A DNA stretch of 64,000 nucleotides from DATKYQ01 sp964640665 (GTDB lineage: Bacteria; Myxococcota; B64-G9), in contig CAZXHT010000014.1 of NCBI GenBank assembly GCA_964640665.1, forward strand, positions 1 through 64,000, written 5' to 3'. Shown here piece by piece: positions 7,071 through 16,720 of the stretch. Position 1 is the first letter of the stretch. The number at the start of each line of letters is the position of its first letter. The notes beneath the pieces are model-generated. The model was not told where the DNA came from. It saw only the letters and a program-made list of their open reading frames with translations, and did not search any database. The position numbers and the translations under genes are program-made.

Positions 7071-7852
7071 TGACGACCGCCCGGTTTTGCGCTTTGATTT
7101 TCATAGTCGCCATCGTCGCCACAGCGGCGCGCGCCGGGGCCGGCTCGCTCGATGAGGGTCGTATCCAGCTTCGGGTCATGGCCGGCAGCGTCCCGGTGCG
7201 CGCGGGACCGGGCGGCTCGTTTCGCGAGTTGGGCCGCGTCGGGGCCGGCCAGGTCTTCACTGCTATCGACCGCAGCCCGGACGACGCCTGGTACCGCATT
7301 CGTCTTACCCGCGGGACCTCGGGCTGGGTGCTGGCCGAGCTCGTTTGGCCCTTCGAGATCGTCGACGAGAGCGCCTTGGCCGAGGCCTCCGACTGGCTGC
7401 ACCGCAACATCCTGGGGCCGTCGCGCCTGGGAGACGGAAACGTCAGCCTATCCATCGCGGGTGGCGCCTTGGCGGGCGCCGGGTTCTTCGTCCTGCGCCT
7501 CGCCTACCAGCCCAGTCGCCACTACCTGCTCGAACTCGCGCTGGGCCAGTCGGCCGGCGGGCTGGGCAACGTGCTCACCTACCGGGGCGAACTGCTCGTC
7601 ACCCTGGGCCCATGGCATTCGGTTGTCCCCTTCGTGGCCGTCGGAGGCGGCGGAGGCACTTTCATGCCGCATCGCAACGTGGAAATCTTCAAGACCGGCA
7701 CCAGGGCGCTGGTAAGCGCCGGGGGCGGATTGATTGTTCAGTTGCGAGGTTCGCTGGCTGTGAGATTCGATGTCAGGCACCTGATGCTCTTCACCCCCGA
7801 CGACACTTGGAGCGCGCTGGCCTTGACGGGTGGCGCGATGTTGACTTTCTGA
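7070..7852 (+). CDS. Outer-membrane barrel protein with N-terminal SH3-like domain
   Basis: 260 residues. The ATG at 7070 overlaps the previous TGA, and a signal peptide ends near ARAGA. Residues about 35-95 form a bacterial SH3-like domain (VPVRAGPGGSF...ELGRVGAGQVF...GTSGWVLAEL), a module that usually binds peptidoglycan. From about 120 on, alternating hydrophobic strands (GNVSLSIAGGALAGAGFFVLRL, HYLLELALG) and a C-terminal aromatic residue (MLTF) indicate an outer-membrane beta-barrel. In the Glt scheme it takes the place of a small barrel (GltB/GltA); this is a positional inference. Confidence 0.72.
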   Translation: MTTARFCALIFIVAIVATAARAGAGSLDEGRIQLRVMAGSVPVRAGPGGSFRELGRVGAGQVFTAIDRSPDDAWYRIRLTRGTSGWVLAELVWPFEIVDESALAEASDWLHRNILGPSRLGDGNVSLSIAGGALAGAGFFVLRLAYQPSRHYLLELALGQSAGGLGNVLTYRGELLVTLGPWHSVVPFVAVGGGGGTFMPHRNVEIFKTGTRALVSAGGGLIVQLRGSLAVRFDVRHLMLFTPDDTWSALALTGGAMLTF

Positions 7853-8529
7853 TGAGAACTTTTTTTTCACATAAAAAAACCCGGGCAAGAACAATGGGCT
7901 GGCTGGCCATGTTGATCGTCCTGTCGGCGGGGCCGATCTCTTTGGCCGTCTGTCCCCAGCCGCCTGAAAGCGACGGCGGCGAGCGCAAGGGCCTGGCCAG
8001 GCGAATCTTTGCAAAGAGCCTGCGCCACGAGATCAACATCTTCGGCGGGGTCTACTCGAGCGACATGATGGGCGCCTCTCCCATGGGCGGAGCGTCATAC
8101 ACTTTTCACATCAACGAAGACTTCGCTCTCGAGGCGGGCTTCAACTACGCCTACCTGTCCTCGTCTTTCTCAGGGCCGGTGGAGCGCTTCACCGGCTACA
8201 ACCTGTTCGAGAAACAACACGCCTTCATCTACCTGGGCAGCCTGGTGTGGCACCCGTTCCACGGCAAGTTCATGTTTTTCAGAGCCTCTGTGCCGCACTT
8301 CGATTTCTACCTGACGGCCGGAGTGGGTATCACCGACAGCAAAACCAGCGAAGGACTGACCTACACCGCCGGCGCGGGCATCAAGATCTTCACAACAGAG
8401 TGGCTTTCGGTGCGGGTCGAGATCCGCGATCACATCTACGTCCAGCAGTTGCTCGCCTCCGAGGCTTTAACCAACAACCTGGCGGTTACGTTGGGAGTCG
8501 GTTTTTGGATCCCCTTCGAAAGCTACTGA
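7852..8529 (+). CDS. Outer membrane beta-barrel domain protein (Myxococcus-type)
   Basis: 225 residues. The ATG at 7852 overlaps the previous stop (TGATG). A charged N-terminus precedes a signal sequence (about residues 16-32). The mature part starts with LRHEINIFGGVYSSDMM and GASYTFHINEDFALEAGFNY, and ends AVTLGVGFWIPF. This matches the outer-membrane beta-barrel domain family found in myxobacterial envelope clusters, where a conserved HRHAF-like strand begins the barrel; here it reads EKQHAFIYLG. Probably one of the paired small barrels of the Glt-like complex. Confidence 0.8.
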   Translation: MRTFFSHKKTRARTMGWLAMLIVLSAGPISLAVCPQPPESDGGERKGLARRIFAKSLRHEINIFGGVYSSDMMGASPMGGASYTFHINEDFALEAGFNYAYLSSSFSGPVERFTGYNLFEKQHAFIYLGSLVWHPFHGKFMFFRASVPHFDFYLTAGVGITDSKTSEGLTYTAGAGIKIFTTEWLSVRVEIRDHIYVQQLLASEALTNNLAVTLGVGFWIPFESY

Positions 8530-9827
8530 CGGCCTGCTGTATGGCTGCTCTCGGCTATCTTTCCGGCTGCGCCTCGGGACCGATCGTCGCCCGCGAGGTT
8601 CTTTCCGACCCGACCATGCGTTTCGGACCGACCCGGCCGGTCGAGAGCCTGGGGATGAATTCACCCGGGCCCGATGATCCCTTGCCGCCCAACACGATAA
8701 CGACCCGCATGAGCGTAGAGGCTGACCCGGGCGGTCAGGTCGATGGGACATGGCTCGAATCGGACACCCGCGCTTCGGTCGAGATCGCGGGCGGCTTCGG
8801 TGTCGAGGCCGGCTACGGCACAGGCTACAGGAAACAGATCGTCCAGAAATTGGACGGCTTCACAGGCCCCGTAGACGATCGGGCCGTGAGTCACGGTCCC
8901 GACGCGGCACTGGTGCTGGATGACGGCACCAGCCTGCTGCGCGCGGGCTACCGCCTGCGCATGGCCTGGGACGGCTGGCTGCATGAGCCTTCGATCGGGG
9001 CGCGAACCACGGTGCTCGGTCGCGACACGGTGCTTCTTCTGGGCTACCGGCGCTCGATGCGCTCGGTTACAATCTCAGCCGATCACCTGCCGGCCGGGGA
9101 CGCAGTTAGTGACGACTACACCGCCGATCAACTCTTCGCAGCCTGCGAGCAGGGATTCCTGCCCGGCTGGAACCTGCGGCTGGATATCTCGGCCCGTCTG
9201 GAAGACGGCTTTCTGCAGAGCCCCTACCGGCTGGTGTCCCTCTTCTCAAGGCACTCGGAGACGAATGCTTCGGGCGTGCCGCGCAGCGAGCCCGAAAAAC
9301 ACCCGCGCTCGCGGGTACGCTGGGGAGCCATGCTGCGGCTGCGGCGCATGATCCAGGCTTTGTCCGCCGCTATCGAACTGGGCGCCGGTTACGGCTCGGG
9401 AAGCTGGCGGGTCGAGCACCAGACGATCGAGGCCGCCTACCTGCAACGCCTGGGCGATAACTTCATCATCTCGGCCGGTGGCGGCGCCTATCACCAGACA
9501 CGGGCGGTTTTCTACCGCGACGACTACCCGGACGGACCGCAGGGGGCCTACTGGTCGGCGGATCGCGAACTCAGCTCTTACATCGCCTGGTGGGCCAGGC
9601 TGGGCCTGTCCTGGATGACTTTCCCCAGGCGCGGGCGCCTGTTGGCCATCTTCAAATACATCACCCTCTCGGCAGCACTCAGAACGCTGCACGCAGACTA
9701 CGGCTGGGAGGGCGCCGACTCGCAAAACGGTTTCAGCTCATACGACTCGCCGGCCTCGTCCGAACGAAAGACTTTCGCGGGCGGGTGGAGATTCGGCGGC
9801 TGGTTCGCATTCGAAGGAGGTTTCTGA
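8505..9827 (+). CDS. DUF3570-like outer-membrane protein, probable lipoprotein
   Basis: 440 residues from a TTG at 8505, preferred because GGGAG lies 7 bp upstream and it restores a full signal (LRKLLTACCMAALGYLSGC). The ATG at 8541 would leave only a stub. The mature protein is barrel-like: repeated amphipathic strands such as ASVEIAGGFGVEAGYGTGY, and motifs typical of DUF3570 proteins (LQSPYRLV, EKHPRSRVRWGAMLRL, SGSWRVEHQTIEAAY, YHQTRAVFY). A C-terminal strand ends in GGF. It sits between small barrels and TPR genes of the Glt-like operon and overlaps the next start (TGATG). Role unknown; a large pore or scaffold is plausible. Confidence 0.72.
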   Translation: MDPLRKLLTACCMAALGYLSGCASGPIVAREVLSDPTMRFGPTRPVESLGMNSPGPDDPLPPNTITTRMSVEADPGGQVDGTWLESDTRASVEIAGGFGVEAGYGTGYRKQIVQKLDGFTGPVDDRAVSHGPDAALVLDDGTSLLRAGYRLRMAWDGWLHEPSIGARTTVLGRDTVLLLGYRRSMRSVTISADHLPAGDAVSDDYTADQLFAACEQGFLPGWNLRLDISARLEDGFLQSPYRLVSLFSRHSETNASGVPRSEPEKHPRSRVRWGAMLRLRRMIQALSAAIELGAGYGSGSWRVEHQTIEAAYLQRLGDNFIISAGGGAYHQTRAVFYRDDYPDGPQGAYWSADRELSSYIAWWARLGLSWMTFPRRGRLLAIFKYITLSAALRTLHADYGWEGADSQNGFSSYDSPASSERKTFAGGWRFGGWFAFEGGF

Positions 9828-10456
9828 TGAGATGCCTGCACTTTATTGGACTGCCGGTGCTCGCCTGCCTGCTGTGGTCCGCGGGCCTGTCGGCCGGCCC
9901 TCCCATATCGAAAGACAAGGCCGCGGCCGAGCAACCCGCCGCGCAGGCCCTGGATAGTAAGGCGCTGGCCGGGTTCGCGCTGGCTCACAGCCGCGCCCGT
10001 GACGCTCTGATGGCGGTCGAGGCCAGGCTGGCTCTGCTTTCCGAAAAGGTGTTCGACTCGCGCCTGGTTGTCCGCTACCACGGTCAGACCGATACGCCCT
10101 TTCGCGTGGCGCGCATCGAACTCGACCTCGACGGCGCCCGGGCCTATCGAAACGATTTCAACAAGGCGCCCAGCGCCCAGGCGATCAAGCTCTTCGACGG
10201 CTACCTGCCCCCGGGAAGACACCTGCTCAGGCTGCGCGTTTTCGCCCGCGGCCCCGACGACCCGCCGGGATCGCAGCCGGGCTACTTCGCTGGCAGCGGC
10301 CTGACCGTGCATCTGCGCGAAAAGTCAACAAGCACTGCCTCGTTCGATGTAGAGCAGGACGGCAATTCGCCGGGTTCAAGGGTGCTATCAAATCCCGAAC
10401 CCGACGGAAACTGGAACATAGAGATCGACGCCGGCTTCGAGACCGAAGCCGAATGA
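9827..10456 (+). CDS. Exported protein of unknown function in the Glt-like operon
   Basis: 209 residues; the ATG overlaps the upstream TGA. The signal peptide is residues 1-23 (cleavage near LSAG). A predicted helix (about 45-75, ALAHSRARDALMAVEARLALL) precedes a beta-rich domain with RIELDLDGARAYRNDF and GYLPPGRHLLRLRVFARG, which resembles the PEGA/carbohydrate-binding-like strands of myxobacterial periplasmic proteins. The acidic tail ends IDAGFETEAE. I do not recognise a named family. Tight coupling implies the same envelope assembly. Confidence 0.65.
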   Translation: MRCLHFIGLPVLACLLWSAGLSAGPPISKDKAAAEQPAAQALDSKALAGFALAHSRARDALMAVEARLALLSEKVFDSRLVVRYHGQTDTPFRVARIELDLDGARAYRNDFNKAPSAQAIKLFDGYLPPGRHLLRLRVFARGPDDPPGSQPGYFAGSGLTVHLREKSTSTASFDVEQDGNSPGSRVLSNPEPDGNWNIEIDAGFETEAE

Positions 10457-10457
10457 G

Positions 10458-12287
10458 GTGACGGTGCTGCAGTGCGCATTGACATTTTCGTTCTTGCTGG
10501 CCTGCCTGCCGATTGAAGCGCCGGCCTTGATCTCTCCCCTGCCGGTGCCGGGGCAGGATCCCAGCGGCGCGCTGCTGGGCTGGATGATCAAGACCGGCAA
10601 GCTGTCGAGAAAAGTAGATACCGACCGGCTCGACCAGCTGCTCAGGCGCGGCGAGGCTCTCTATCTTGACGGGGCCGAGCGGTCGGCGGCCAATCTTCTG
10701 GGCGCGCTTCTTCTGGATCCGTCCTTCTGGGAGTTGGCCAACACCCAGGCGCACGACAACATTCGCTACGACCTGGCCGCCGCGCTCTTCCGCCAGGGCG
10801 CCATCGGGCGCGCGCGCGAGATTCTGGTGGCGCTCGTCAAGCGCAAGCCGGCTTCGGCATTCAGGGCGCCGGCCTTTCGCAAGCTTGTCGATCTGACGCT
10901 GGCCTCGGGCCAGTTCGAACAGAGCCTGACCGTCCTGGGCTCGGTCGAGGCCGGACCAGACGAACGCGACGAACTTGCCTACCTCAAGGGAAGAGCCCTT
11001 GTGCATATGGGTTTTCTCGACCAGGCCCGGGTGGCCTTCGAGTCGGTATCGCGGCACAGTCGTTTCAGTGCGGCGGCCTTGTACCTGACGGGTACGCTCT
11101 ATCTGCAAAGCGGCGATCGCGACGCGGCCACGACGCGCTTCTGCTCCATCGTTCACCAGCCCGGCGGCGGGCGCTACACGTTCCTGGTATCGAAGAACAC
11201 GATCGAGGTGATCGATCAGGCCTGGCTGGCGCTGGCGCGCATCCGCCACGAGCAGGGCAACTACCGGCGCGCCGCAGACAGCTACGCGATGATCTCACCC
11301 GGCTCTGGCGCCTATCCGCAGGCCCGTTACGAGGCCGCCTGGTCACTCTACCGCCTGGGCCGCGATCAAGACTGCCTGCGCGCTCTTGCCGATCGCGGCG
11401 GACAAAATATCGACCGTGTCGATTGGCCGGCCGCGCGCCTGCTTTCGGGATATGCCTTGCTCGACAACTGCCTCTTTTTGCAGGCCGAGAAAAAATTCGA
11501 TCAGGTTGTCGAGCTACTTGGTAACGTCAAGTCAAGCGGGACGGCGTCCATTCCACGCGCTGTATGTGCCGCGGTGCCCGCTGAGCGCGACGAACAAAAA
11601 GCAATGGCCCTGCCCGCAAGCGTCGATGGTTTCGTGGTACGTCTCTTATGGGCCGAGGACATGTTTTCGAAGCTGACCTCGGGCATGCCGCTCAAGTCAT
11701 TTCCCAGGCCCGGAGCCACAACAGCGACCGACCTGCGAGCCGATCTCTCGAAAGCCGATGGTCTGCTTTCGAGAATCGCGGATGTTCGCTCGCGCCCGGG
11801 CACCGGGGCAGCGCGGGCGGCGCTGGCGACGCTCGAAACCCAGGCACTCGCCGCGCGCGACAACGCCCGAGTCGCCCTCGAAGAACTGCAAAGCGCACAG
11901 GGTCGGCGCCCGCTCGGCGAGATGCGCCTGGTGACCGACGCGCAACTCCCAAAGACCTACCTGAAAAACGAGCACGCCGAACTTTCACGACTTGCAGAAT
12001 CTGCGCGCGTCCTGCGGGACAAGGCGCGCAAGCTTGCGGACACAGCCTCGGGGGCTTGGTGGGCTCGTGCGACGGCAAAGGCCGCGGGCTGGATCCATCT
12101 CGCCACTCTCGGCCGCATCGATACGGCCCTGGGCAAGAAGCAGGCTTTACAGACCGAGGTCGAGAACCTGGCCCAGGGTCGTTATCCTTTCTCGGTGTAC
12201 CAGGAACTCTCCGAGGCCGGGTTCATCGATGCCGGTGACGAATACTGGCCTTTCGACGGAGAGGGATGGCCGGATGAGGTTCAGTAG
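10458..12287 (+). CDS. Periplasmic TPR protein (GltC-like)
   Basis: 609 residues from a GTG at 10458. A short signal (about 1-23) is followed by numerous helical TPR-type repeats across residues 50-350 (for example YDLAAALFRQGAIGRAREIL, AYLKGRALVHMGFLDQARVAF, ARYEAAWSLYRLGRDQDCL). The C-terminal third is a long coiled-coil (TLETQALAARDNARVALEELQ) ending with a small hydrophobic-acidic domain. Myxococcus GltC is a TPR protein encoded next to the GltA/GltB barrels, and this gene holds the same position. The next gene's ATG lies 14 bp inside its 3' end. Confidence 0.72.
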   Translation: MTVLQCALTFSFLLACLPIEAPALISPLPVPGQDPSGALLGWMIKTGKLSRKVDTDRLDQLLRRGEALYLDGAERSAANLLGALLLDPSFWELANTQAHDNIRYDLAAALFRQGAIGRAREILVALVKRKPASAFRAPAFRKLVDLTLASGQFEQSLTVLGSVEAGPDERDELAYLKGRALVHMGFLDQARVAFESVSRHSRFSAAALYLTGTLYLQSGDRDAATTRFCSIVHQPGGGRYTFLVSKNTIEVIDQAWLALARIRHEQGNYRRAADSYAMISPGSGAYPQARYEAAWSLYRLGRDQDCLRALADRGGQNIDRVDWPAARLLSGYALLDNCLFLQAEKKFDQVVELLGNVKSSGTASIPRAVCAAVPAERDEQKAMALPASVDGFVVRLLWAEDMFSKLTSGMPLKSFPRPGATTATDLRADLSKADGLLSRIADVRSRPGTGAARAALATLETQALAARDNARVALEELQSAQGRRPLGEMRLVTDAQLPKTYLKNEHAELSRLAESARVLRDKARKLADTASGAWWARATAKAAGWIHLATLGRIDTALGKKQALQTEVENLAQGRYPFSVYQELSEAGFIDAGDEYWPFDGEGWPDEVQ

Positions 12288-15200
12288 TATCATCTTGCTC
12301 GTGTCGGCCGTCTTGGCGGCGGCCGACTCCGGCGCATCACCCCAAAAGTGCCCGCCGGCGCCGGGAGAGCCCGGCTGGCTCGAAGACCGCATGCAGGCGC
12401 GCGAAGATAAGGTAGCCGTCGAGCGCCGGCGCGCAATCGGGTTGCTGAACGGCTTTCTCGCAAAATATCCCCGGGCTCCCGAGCGGGCCAACGCCCTGTT
12501 TCGCTTGGCTGAGCTCTACTGGGAAAGCTCGGAGGCCGATTTTCTTCACAAGATGCAGGCCTACGACGCGCAGATTGACGCCTTCCGCTCGGGAGCCCTT
12601 AAAGTACGTCCTCCAGAGCCGCGCATCGACCTGGCCAGGTCGATTGGCGTCTACGAGCAGATTCTCGAAAAGCACCAGGACTTCGACAAATCCGACATCG
12701 TGCTCTACCTGTACGGTTTCGGGCTCAACGAACAGGGGAACGAGCAGGCGGCCCTTTCGATCTATCGCACATTAATCAAGAAATACCCGAAAAGCGCTTT
12801 TATGCCCGACGCCCATCTGGCTATCGGCGAGTACCTTTTTTCAAAAGGCGGCTACGCCGAGGCCCTGCGGTCCTACGGTCACGTTCTCGAGCATCCCGGT
12901 ACTCCGCTCGAGGATCTGGCTCTCTACAAGACGGCCTGGTGCTATTTCAAACTGGGCAAGGCCAAGCAAGCCGCCCGGCGATTCAAGCGCATTCTCTATC
13001 ACGCGGACGAACCCCGGCGTCCCGGCGGGCGGGTGAACTCGGCTACAGAACTCAAGAAGGAGGCGCTCGAAGACCTGGCCTTGACCTTCTCCGAATCGGG
13101 CGGCGCCCGCGAGGCATATCGATTCATGAAGCAGGTCGGCGGCGAGAAATACTCGATCAGCGTGCTGCATTCGCTGGGAGAGGTCTTCTTCCGTCAGGCA
13201 CGCTACACCAAGGCCATCGAAAGCTATCGCATGCTGGTCGACAAGTTCCCCTTCTCGGCCGAAAGCCCGGCCATCCGGGTCAAGATAGCCGAGGCCTACG
13301 AACGCGCCGGCCTCGTGGAGCGCGCCCTGGTCGAGCGGCGGGCCGTGGCCACAAACTACGGGCCGGGCTCATCCTGGGCGCGGAAGAATGCCGCCGACAC
13401 GGAGGCCACACAGGAAGCCCGCCGCCTGAGCGAGGAAAGCCTGCGCTACGTGGCGCTCTACAGGCACAAGCAGGCCCAGAAGTCGCATGACGGCAAGGCC
13501 TACCAGGCTTCCGCCGCGGCTTACAGCGAGTATCTGGCCATGTTTCCCGAAAGCGCACAAAGCCCCAGGATGCATTTTTTCCTGGGCGAGGTGCTCTTCA
13601 AACTAAAAAACTTCGCCCGGGCGGCCGAGAACTACCTTCTGGCCGTGCGCAAACTGAAAGACACCAAGCTGCGTGTCGAAGCGGCCTATGCCGCCGTGCT
13701 CTCGTTCGATGCGCTGCGAAAGAAGAGCGGGCTTCCCGGTGACGAGCCGCATGCCGTAAAGCAAAGTTTTTCAAAGAGCGAGCAGGGCTTCAGCAGGGCG
13801 GTCGACGAGTTCGCCCGGCTGGCCCCCGGCGACAAGAAGGTGCCGCAACTGCGCTTCGAACAAGGCAAGACCTGTTACTACCACGCCCATTTCCGGCGGG
13901 CGGCGCAACGCTTTTTATCTCTGGTGCAGAACCATCCGCAAGACGCCTTCGCCCCGGCGGCGGCCGACCTGGCACTGGATTGCTATACGCGCCTGGGTGA
14001 CTGGGCTACGCTTGAGAAAAAGGCCCGTCGCTTCAAGAGGCACGGAACCTTCACGGGCAAGGAGTTGGACAGTAGGCTTCCCGAATTCATCGCCGCGGCG
14101 ATCTTTCAGTCCGGCGCCGCGCTGGCCAAGAAGGGCAAGCCGGGCAAGGCCGCCCGCGAGTACGAGCGCATGGCGAGCGAGTTTCCTAAAAGCGATCTGG
14201 CTCCCAAGGCGCTCTTTTGGGCAGCCGTCAACCATGAGCGGGCCGGCCAGAAAGAGAAGGCAATCGACAGCTATCGAAAAATAATCAAGCGCTACCCCAA
14301 GCGGGCGGCCGAGGCCACCTTCGTGATGGCCGGCATCTACGAGCGGAAATACGATTACGACAGGGCCGCTGCTAACTACGAGAAATTTGCCGCCAAGTTC
14401 CCCAAAGATACGCGGGCCCCGAGCGCCTTGCTGCAGGCGGCACTGCTTCACAGGGCCCGTCGAGCCTACTCGAAGGAGGCAGCCAGCCTGCAGGAATTCA
14501 CCAAAAGCTATCCGAAGCACAAGAAGGCGTCCGAGGCGCTGTTCGGAGCCGGCCTGGCTTTCGCGCGGGCCGGAAAGCCGGCCAGCGCCGAGCAGATCTT
14601 CGCGAGTTACTCAACGAAATTCGCCAAGCGCGACCGGCGAGTGCGCCAAGCCGCCTTGCACCTGGGCCAGGTCATGCAGGCGCTGGGCAAGCTCTCGAGT
14701 GCCAGAAGGCAGTATGACAAATGTGGAAGCTTTCCGCTCAGGCGCCCGCCCAAGGGTCCCGAGCTCGCCGCGGCCGCGCAGTGTCTGTTTTTGATGGGAG
14801 AGATGGTTTTTTCAAGTTACCAGAAGATCGAGCTGCGCCCCCCCAAGGCACGCCTGGTCAAGCTGCTCGGCAAGAAGGCGGCCCTGCTCAAGAAGGCCGA
14901 GGGCATGTTCACCCGCGTGGTCGCCGCCGGAGACATGGAATGGGCGTCTGCAGCCCTGTATCGAATCGGGGACATGTATGCGCGTTTCGCCCAGGCGATC
15001 TACAAGGCCCCCATGCCCAAGGGATTATCGGCTGCAGAACTGGACGTCTATCGAAATGAGCTTCAATCGCTGGCCTTTCCCATCGAGGACAAGGCCCAAA
15101 GCGCTTTCAGCATCAGCCACGCGATGGCCATAAAGCACGCCTACTACAGCCAGTGGAGCGAGAAAACACTCAAGCAGCTTCGCATGTTGGATCCCGGCCG

Positions 15201-15324
15201 GTTCCCGGCCGAGGACGAGATCAGGCCGGGCACGGCCTGGGCCGATTCGTTTACCACTTTTCCCCTGATTATCGAAAAGATGAAAATCAGGCGCCGCAAG
15301 GCGGGAAAGGCTGGTAAACCATGA
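12274..15324 (+). CDS. Large periplasmic TPR protein (GltD/AgmU-like)
   Basis: 1016 residues from the ATG at 12274; longer in-frame extensions would overlap the preceding gene wholly. Signal peptide residues 1-19, then an almost continuous superhelix of TPR/Sel1-like repeats to about residue 850 with the recurrent F-P-S/K-A pattern (LIKKYPKSAFMPDAHLAIG, YRMLVDKFPFSAESPAIR, FPKSDLAPKALFWAA). The C-terminus is Lys-rich. Length, composition and its place directly before a GltE-type lipoprotein match AgmU/GltD of the Myxococcus gliding and focal-adhesion complex. It lacks any motor signature. ATGA overlap with the next gene. Confidence 0.78.
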   Translation: MRFSSIILLVSAVLAAADSGASPQKCPPAPGEPGWLEDRMQAREDKVAVERRRAIGLLNGFLAKYPRAPERANALFRLAELYWESSEADFLHKMQAYDAQIDAFRSGALKVRPPEPRIDLARSIGVYEQILEKHQDFDKSDIVLYLYGFGLNEQGNEQAALSIYRTLIKKYPKSAFMPDAHLAIGEYLFSKGGYAEALRSYGHVLEHPGTPLEDLALYKTAWCYFKLGKAKQAARRFKRILYHADEPRRPGGRVNSATELKKEALEDLALTFSESGGAREAYRFMKQVGGEKYSISVLHSLGEVFFRQARYTKAIESYRMLVDKFPFSAESPAIRVKIAEAYERAGLVERALVERRAVATNYGPGSSWARKNAADTEATQEARRLSEESLRYVALYRHKQAQKSHDGKAYQASAAAYSEYLAMFPESAQSPRMHFFLGEVLFKLKNFARAAENYLLAVRKLKDTKLRVEAAYAAVLSFDALRKKSGLPGDEPHAVKQSFSKSEQGFSRAVDEFARLAPGDKKVPQLRFEQGKTCYYHAHFRRAAQRFLSLVQNHPQDAFAPAAADLALDCYTRLGDWATLEKKARRFKRHGTFTGKELDSRLPEFIAAAIFQSGAALAKKGKPGKAAREYERMASEFPKSDLAPKALFWAAVNHERAGQKEKAIDSYRKIIKRYPKRAAEATFVMAGIYERKYDYDRAAANYEKFAAKFPKDTRAPSALLQAALLHRARRAYSKEAASLQEFTKSYPKHKKASEALFGAGLAFARAGKPASAEQIFASYSTKFAKRDRRVRQAALHLGQVMQALGKLSSARRQYDKCGSFPLRRPPKGPELAAAAQCLFLMGEMVFSSYQKIELRPPKARLVKLLGKKAALLKKAEGMFTRVVAAGDMEWASAALYRIGDMYARFAQAIYKAPMPKGLSAAELDVYRNELQSLAFPIEDKAQSAFSISHAMAIKHAYYSQWSEKTLKQLRMLDPGRFPAEDEIRPGTAWADSFTTFPLIIEKMKIRRRKAGKAGKP

Positions 15325-16445
15325 ACCTCCGGCATCTCTTGCCGATCACCGCGGCGGGCCTGCTTGCGCTTTTCGCCTGCGCGCCCGCTAAGCCAAAAAT
15401 CGTGCCGGACAGGCTGCAAAAGCAGCAAGCGGACGCGATCACGGCCTTCAACGACGGCGTTGCGTTGCTGCGTGGACGCCGGGCCGACTACTACAAGGCG
15501 GTAGAGAAATTATCCGAGGCCGTGCGATTGAATCCCGGGCTATACGAGGCCCAGTTCGATCTTGGTTTGTTGTACGCGCGCGGCAATGACCTGGCCGGCT
15601 CGCAGGCCGCCTACAAGGCGGCCCTGGCGGTGCGTCCCGGTGACAGGGCCGCTTCGTTCAATCTGGCCGATGTCTACCGCAAGAACAAGAAGTATGACCG
15701 GGCTATCGAGATCCTCGAGAAGTTCGTATCCGAAAACCCGAATGACTTCGAGGCCCGCAACAACCTCTCGGTTCTTTTGAGACTCAAGGGCGAATACGAC
15801 AAGGCCATGCAGCAGGCGCGCTACGTCTTAGAGCGCGATCCGGGGCAGGTGCTGGCCTATAACAACCTGGCCACGATCTTCTCCGAGAAGGGAGAGCACG
15901 AGATGGCCCGGGATCTCTTCCGCCGCGCTCTATCGCTGGATCCCGACAATCCCAGGGTGCTCAACAACAAGGGACTGGCCAGGCAGAAGGAGCAGGCGAT
16001 TCAAGAAGCGCTCGATCTGTTCACGAAGGCCTTCGAGAAGGGCAAGAAGCTGCCGGAGGCGGGCCTCAACGCGGCCTCGGTATACATGGATAGCGGCGAC
16101 TACACCCGGGCGGCTTCGATGTATAAAAGGGTAGTCCAGGCCATCCCGGGCTTCCTACCGTCCTTAGTAGGCCACGCGGTGGCGACCCGAGGCCTTGGCC
16201 GCTTCGAACGGGCCGAGAAGAGCTACCAGCAGATCCTGGGTCTCGATCACACCAACCCGGCCACGCTGTTCAATCTCGGCCTGCTCTACATGAATTACCG
16301 AAAGAAGCCCGCCTGGGCCTGCGAGGCGTTCATGCGCTACCTGAAATCCGGCCGCACCGATCCCGGGCACGCAAAACGAGCCAAGGGATACATAGAAGAT
16401 ATCCACCTGTCCGATCCCGCCGCATGCAAGGGAGTTTCGAAGTGA
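15321..16445 (+). CDS. gltE: TPR repeat lipoprotein, GltE (AglT)-like
   Basis: 374 residues. The signal ends LFACAPAKP, a lipobox with Cys near residue 20. Canonical 34-residue TPR units span about 45-350 (AVRLNPGLYEAQFDLGLLYA, FVSENPNDFEARNNLSVLL, LSLDPDNPRVLNNKGLA, ILGLDHTNPATLFNLGLLYM). Conservation and order (large TPR protein, then TPR lipoprotein, then small exported protein, then FHA/TonB-like protein) match gltD-gltE-gltF-gltG of Myxococcus. The product should sit on an envelope membrane facing the periplasm. The start overlaps the preceding stop (ATGA), and the stop overlaps the next start (GTGA). Confidence 0.8.
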   Translation: MNLRHLLPITAAGLLALFACAPAKPKIVPDRLQKQQADAITAFNDGVALLRGRRADYYKAVEKLSEAVRLNPGLYEAQFDLGLLYARGNDLAGSQAAYKAALAVRPGDRAASFNLADVYRKNKKYDRAIEILEKFVSENPNDFEARNNLSVLLRLKGEYDKAMQQARYVLERDPGQVLAYNNLATIFSEKGEHEMARDLFRRALSLDPDNPRVLNNKGLARQKEQAIQEALDLFTKAFEKGKKLPEAGLNAASVYMDSGDYTRAASMYKRVVQAIPGFLPSLVGHAVATRGLGRFERAEKSYQQILGLDHTNPATLFNLGLLYMNYRKKPAWACEAFMRYLKSGRTDPGHAKRAKGYIEDIHLSDPAACKGVSK

Positions 16446-16699
16446 AGAAATTAATCGCGGTTACGCTTGCAGCCTTGTTTCTGGCCGCCGGCCCGGCCTC
16501 GGCCGGGCCCAAGAAAAAGAAAGCCGGCTCGGTAAGAGTCTACCGCTTCGACAACCTGGACATTGAAGGTCACGTAAAGACTCCCCACCTGATGTATTTC
16601 CTGAAGCGCATCAGAAACAAGTTCAGATCCTTCAGGCTCCCCTCCCAGCATTTTGAAAAGAAGATAATAAAGTCACGCAAGGCCGATTTCCTCGACTGA
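16442..16699 (+). CDS. Small exported protein, GltF-like
   Basis: 85 residues from a GTG at 16442 that overlaps the TGA of the preceding gene. Signal peptide 1-20 (ending ASA). The mature part is a compact basic domain: VYRFDNLDIEGHVKTPHL, FLKRIRNKFRSF, PSQHFEKKIIKSRKADFL. Small proteins with an IxG...P...Y-x-L-x-R-x-x-x-x-F pattern occur at this place in myxobacterial gliding clusters. Its last 15 codons and stop are duplicated as the 66-bp direct repeat bounding the following island, so the gene survives intact on the left side only. Confidence 0.65.
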   Translation: MKKLIAVTLAALFLAAGPASAGPKKKKAGSVRVYRFDNLDIEGHVKTPHLMYFLKRIRNKFRSFRLPSQHFEKKIIKSRKADFLD

Positions 16700-16720
16700 G
16701 ACACTAAGGAACTATTGCGT
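16655..16720. repeat. 66-bp direct repeat, left boundary of island 1
   Basis: Identical at 64 of 66 positions to 23745-23810, exactly 7090 bp away. The repeat spans the last 15 codons and stop of the GltF-like gene plus 21 bp beyond it. Removing everything between the copies would place the gltG-like gene 130-150 bp after the small gene and restore one operon. Confidence 0.9.
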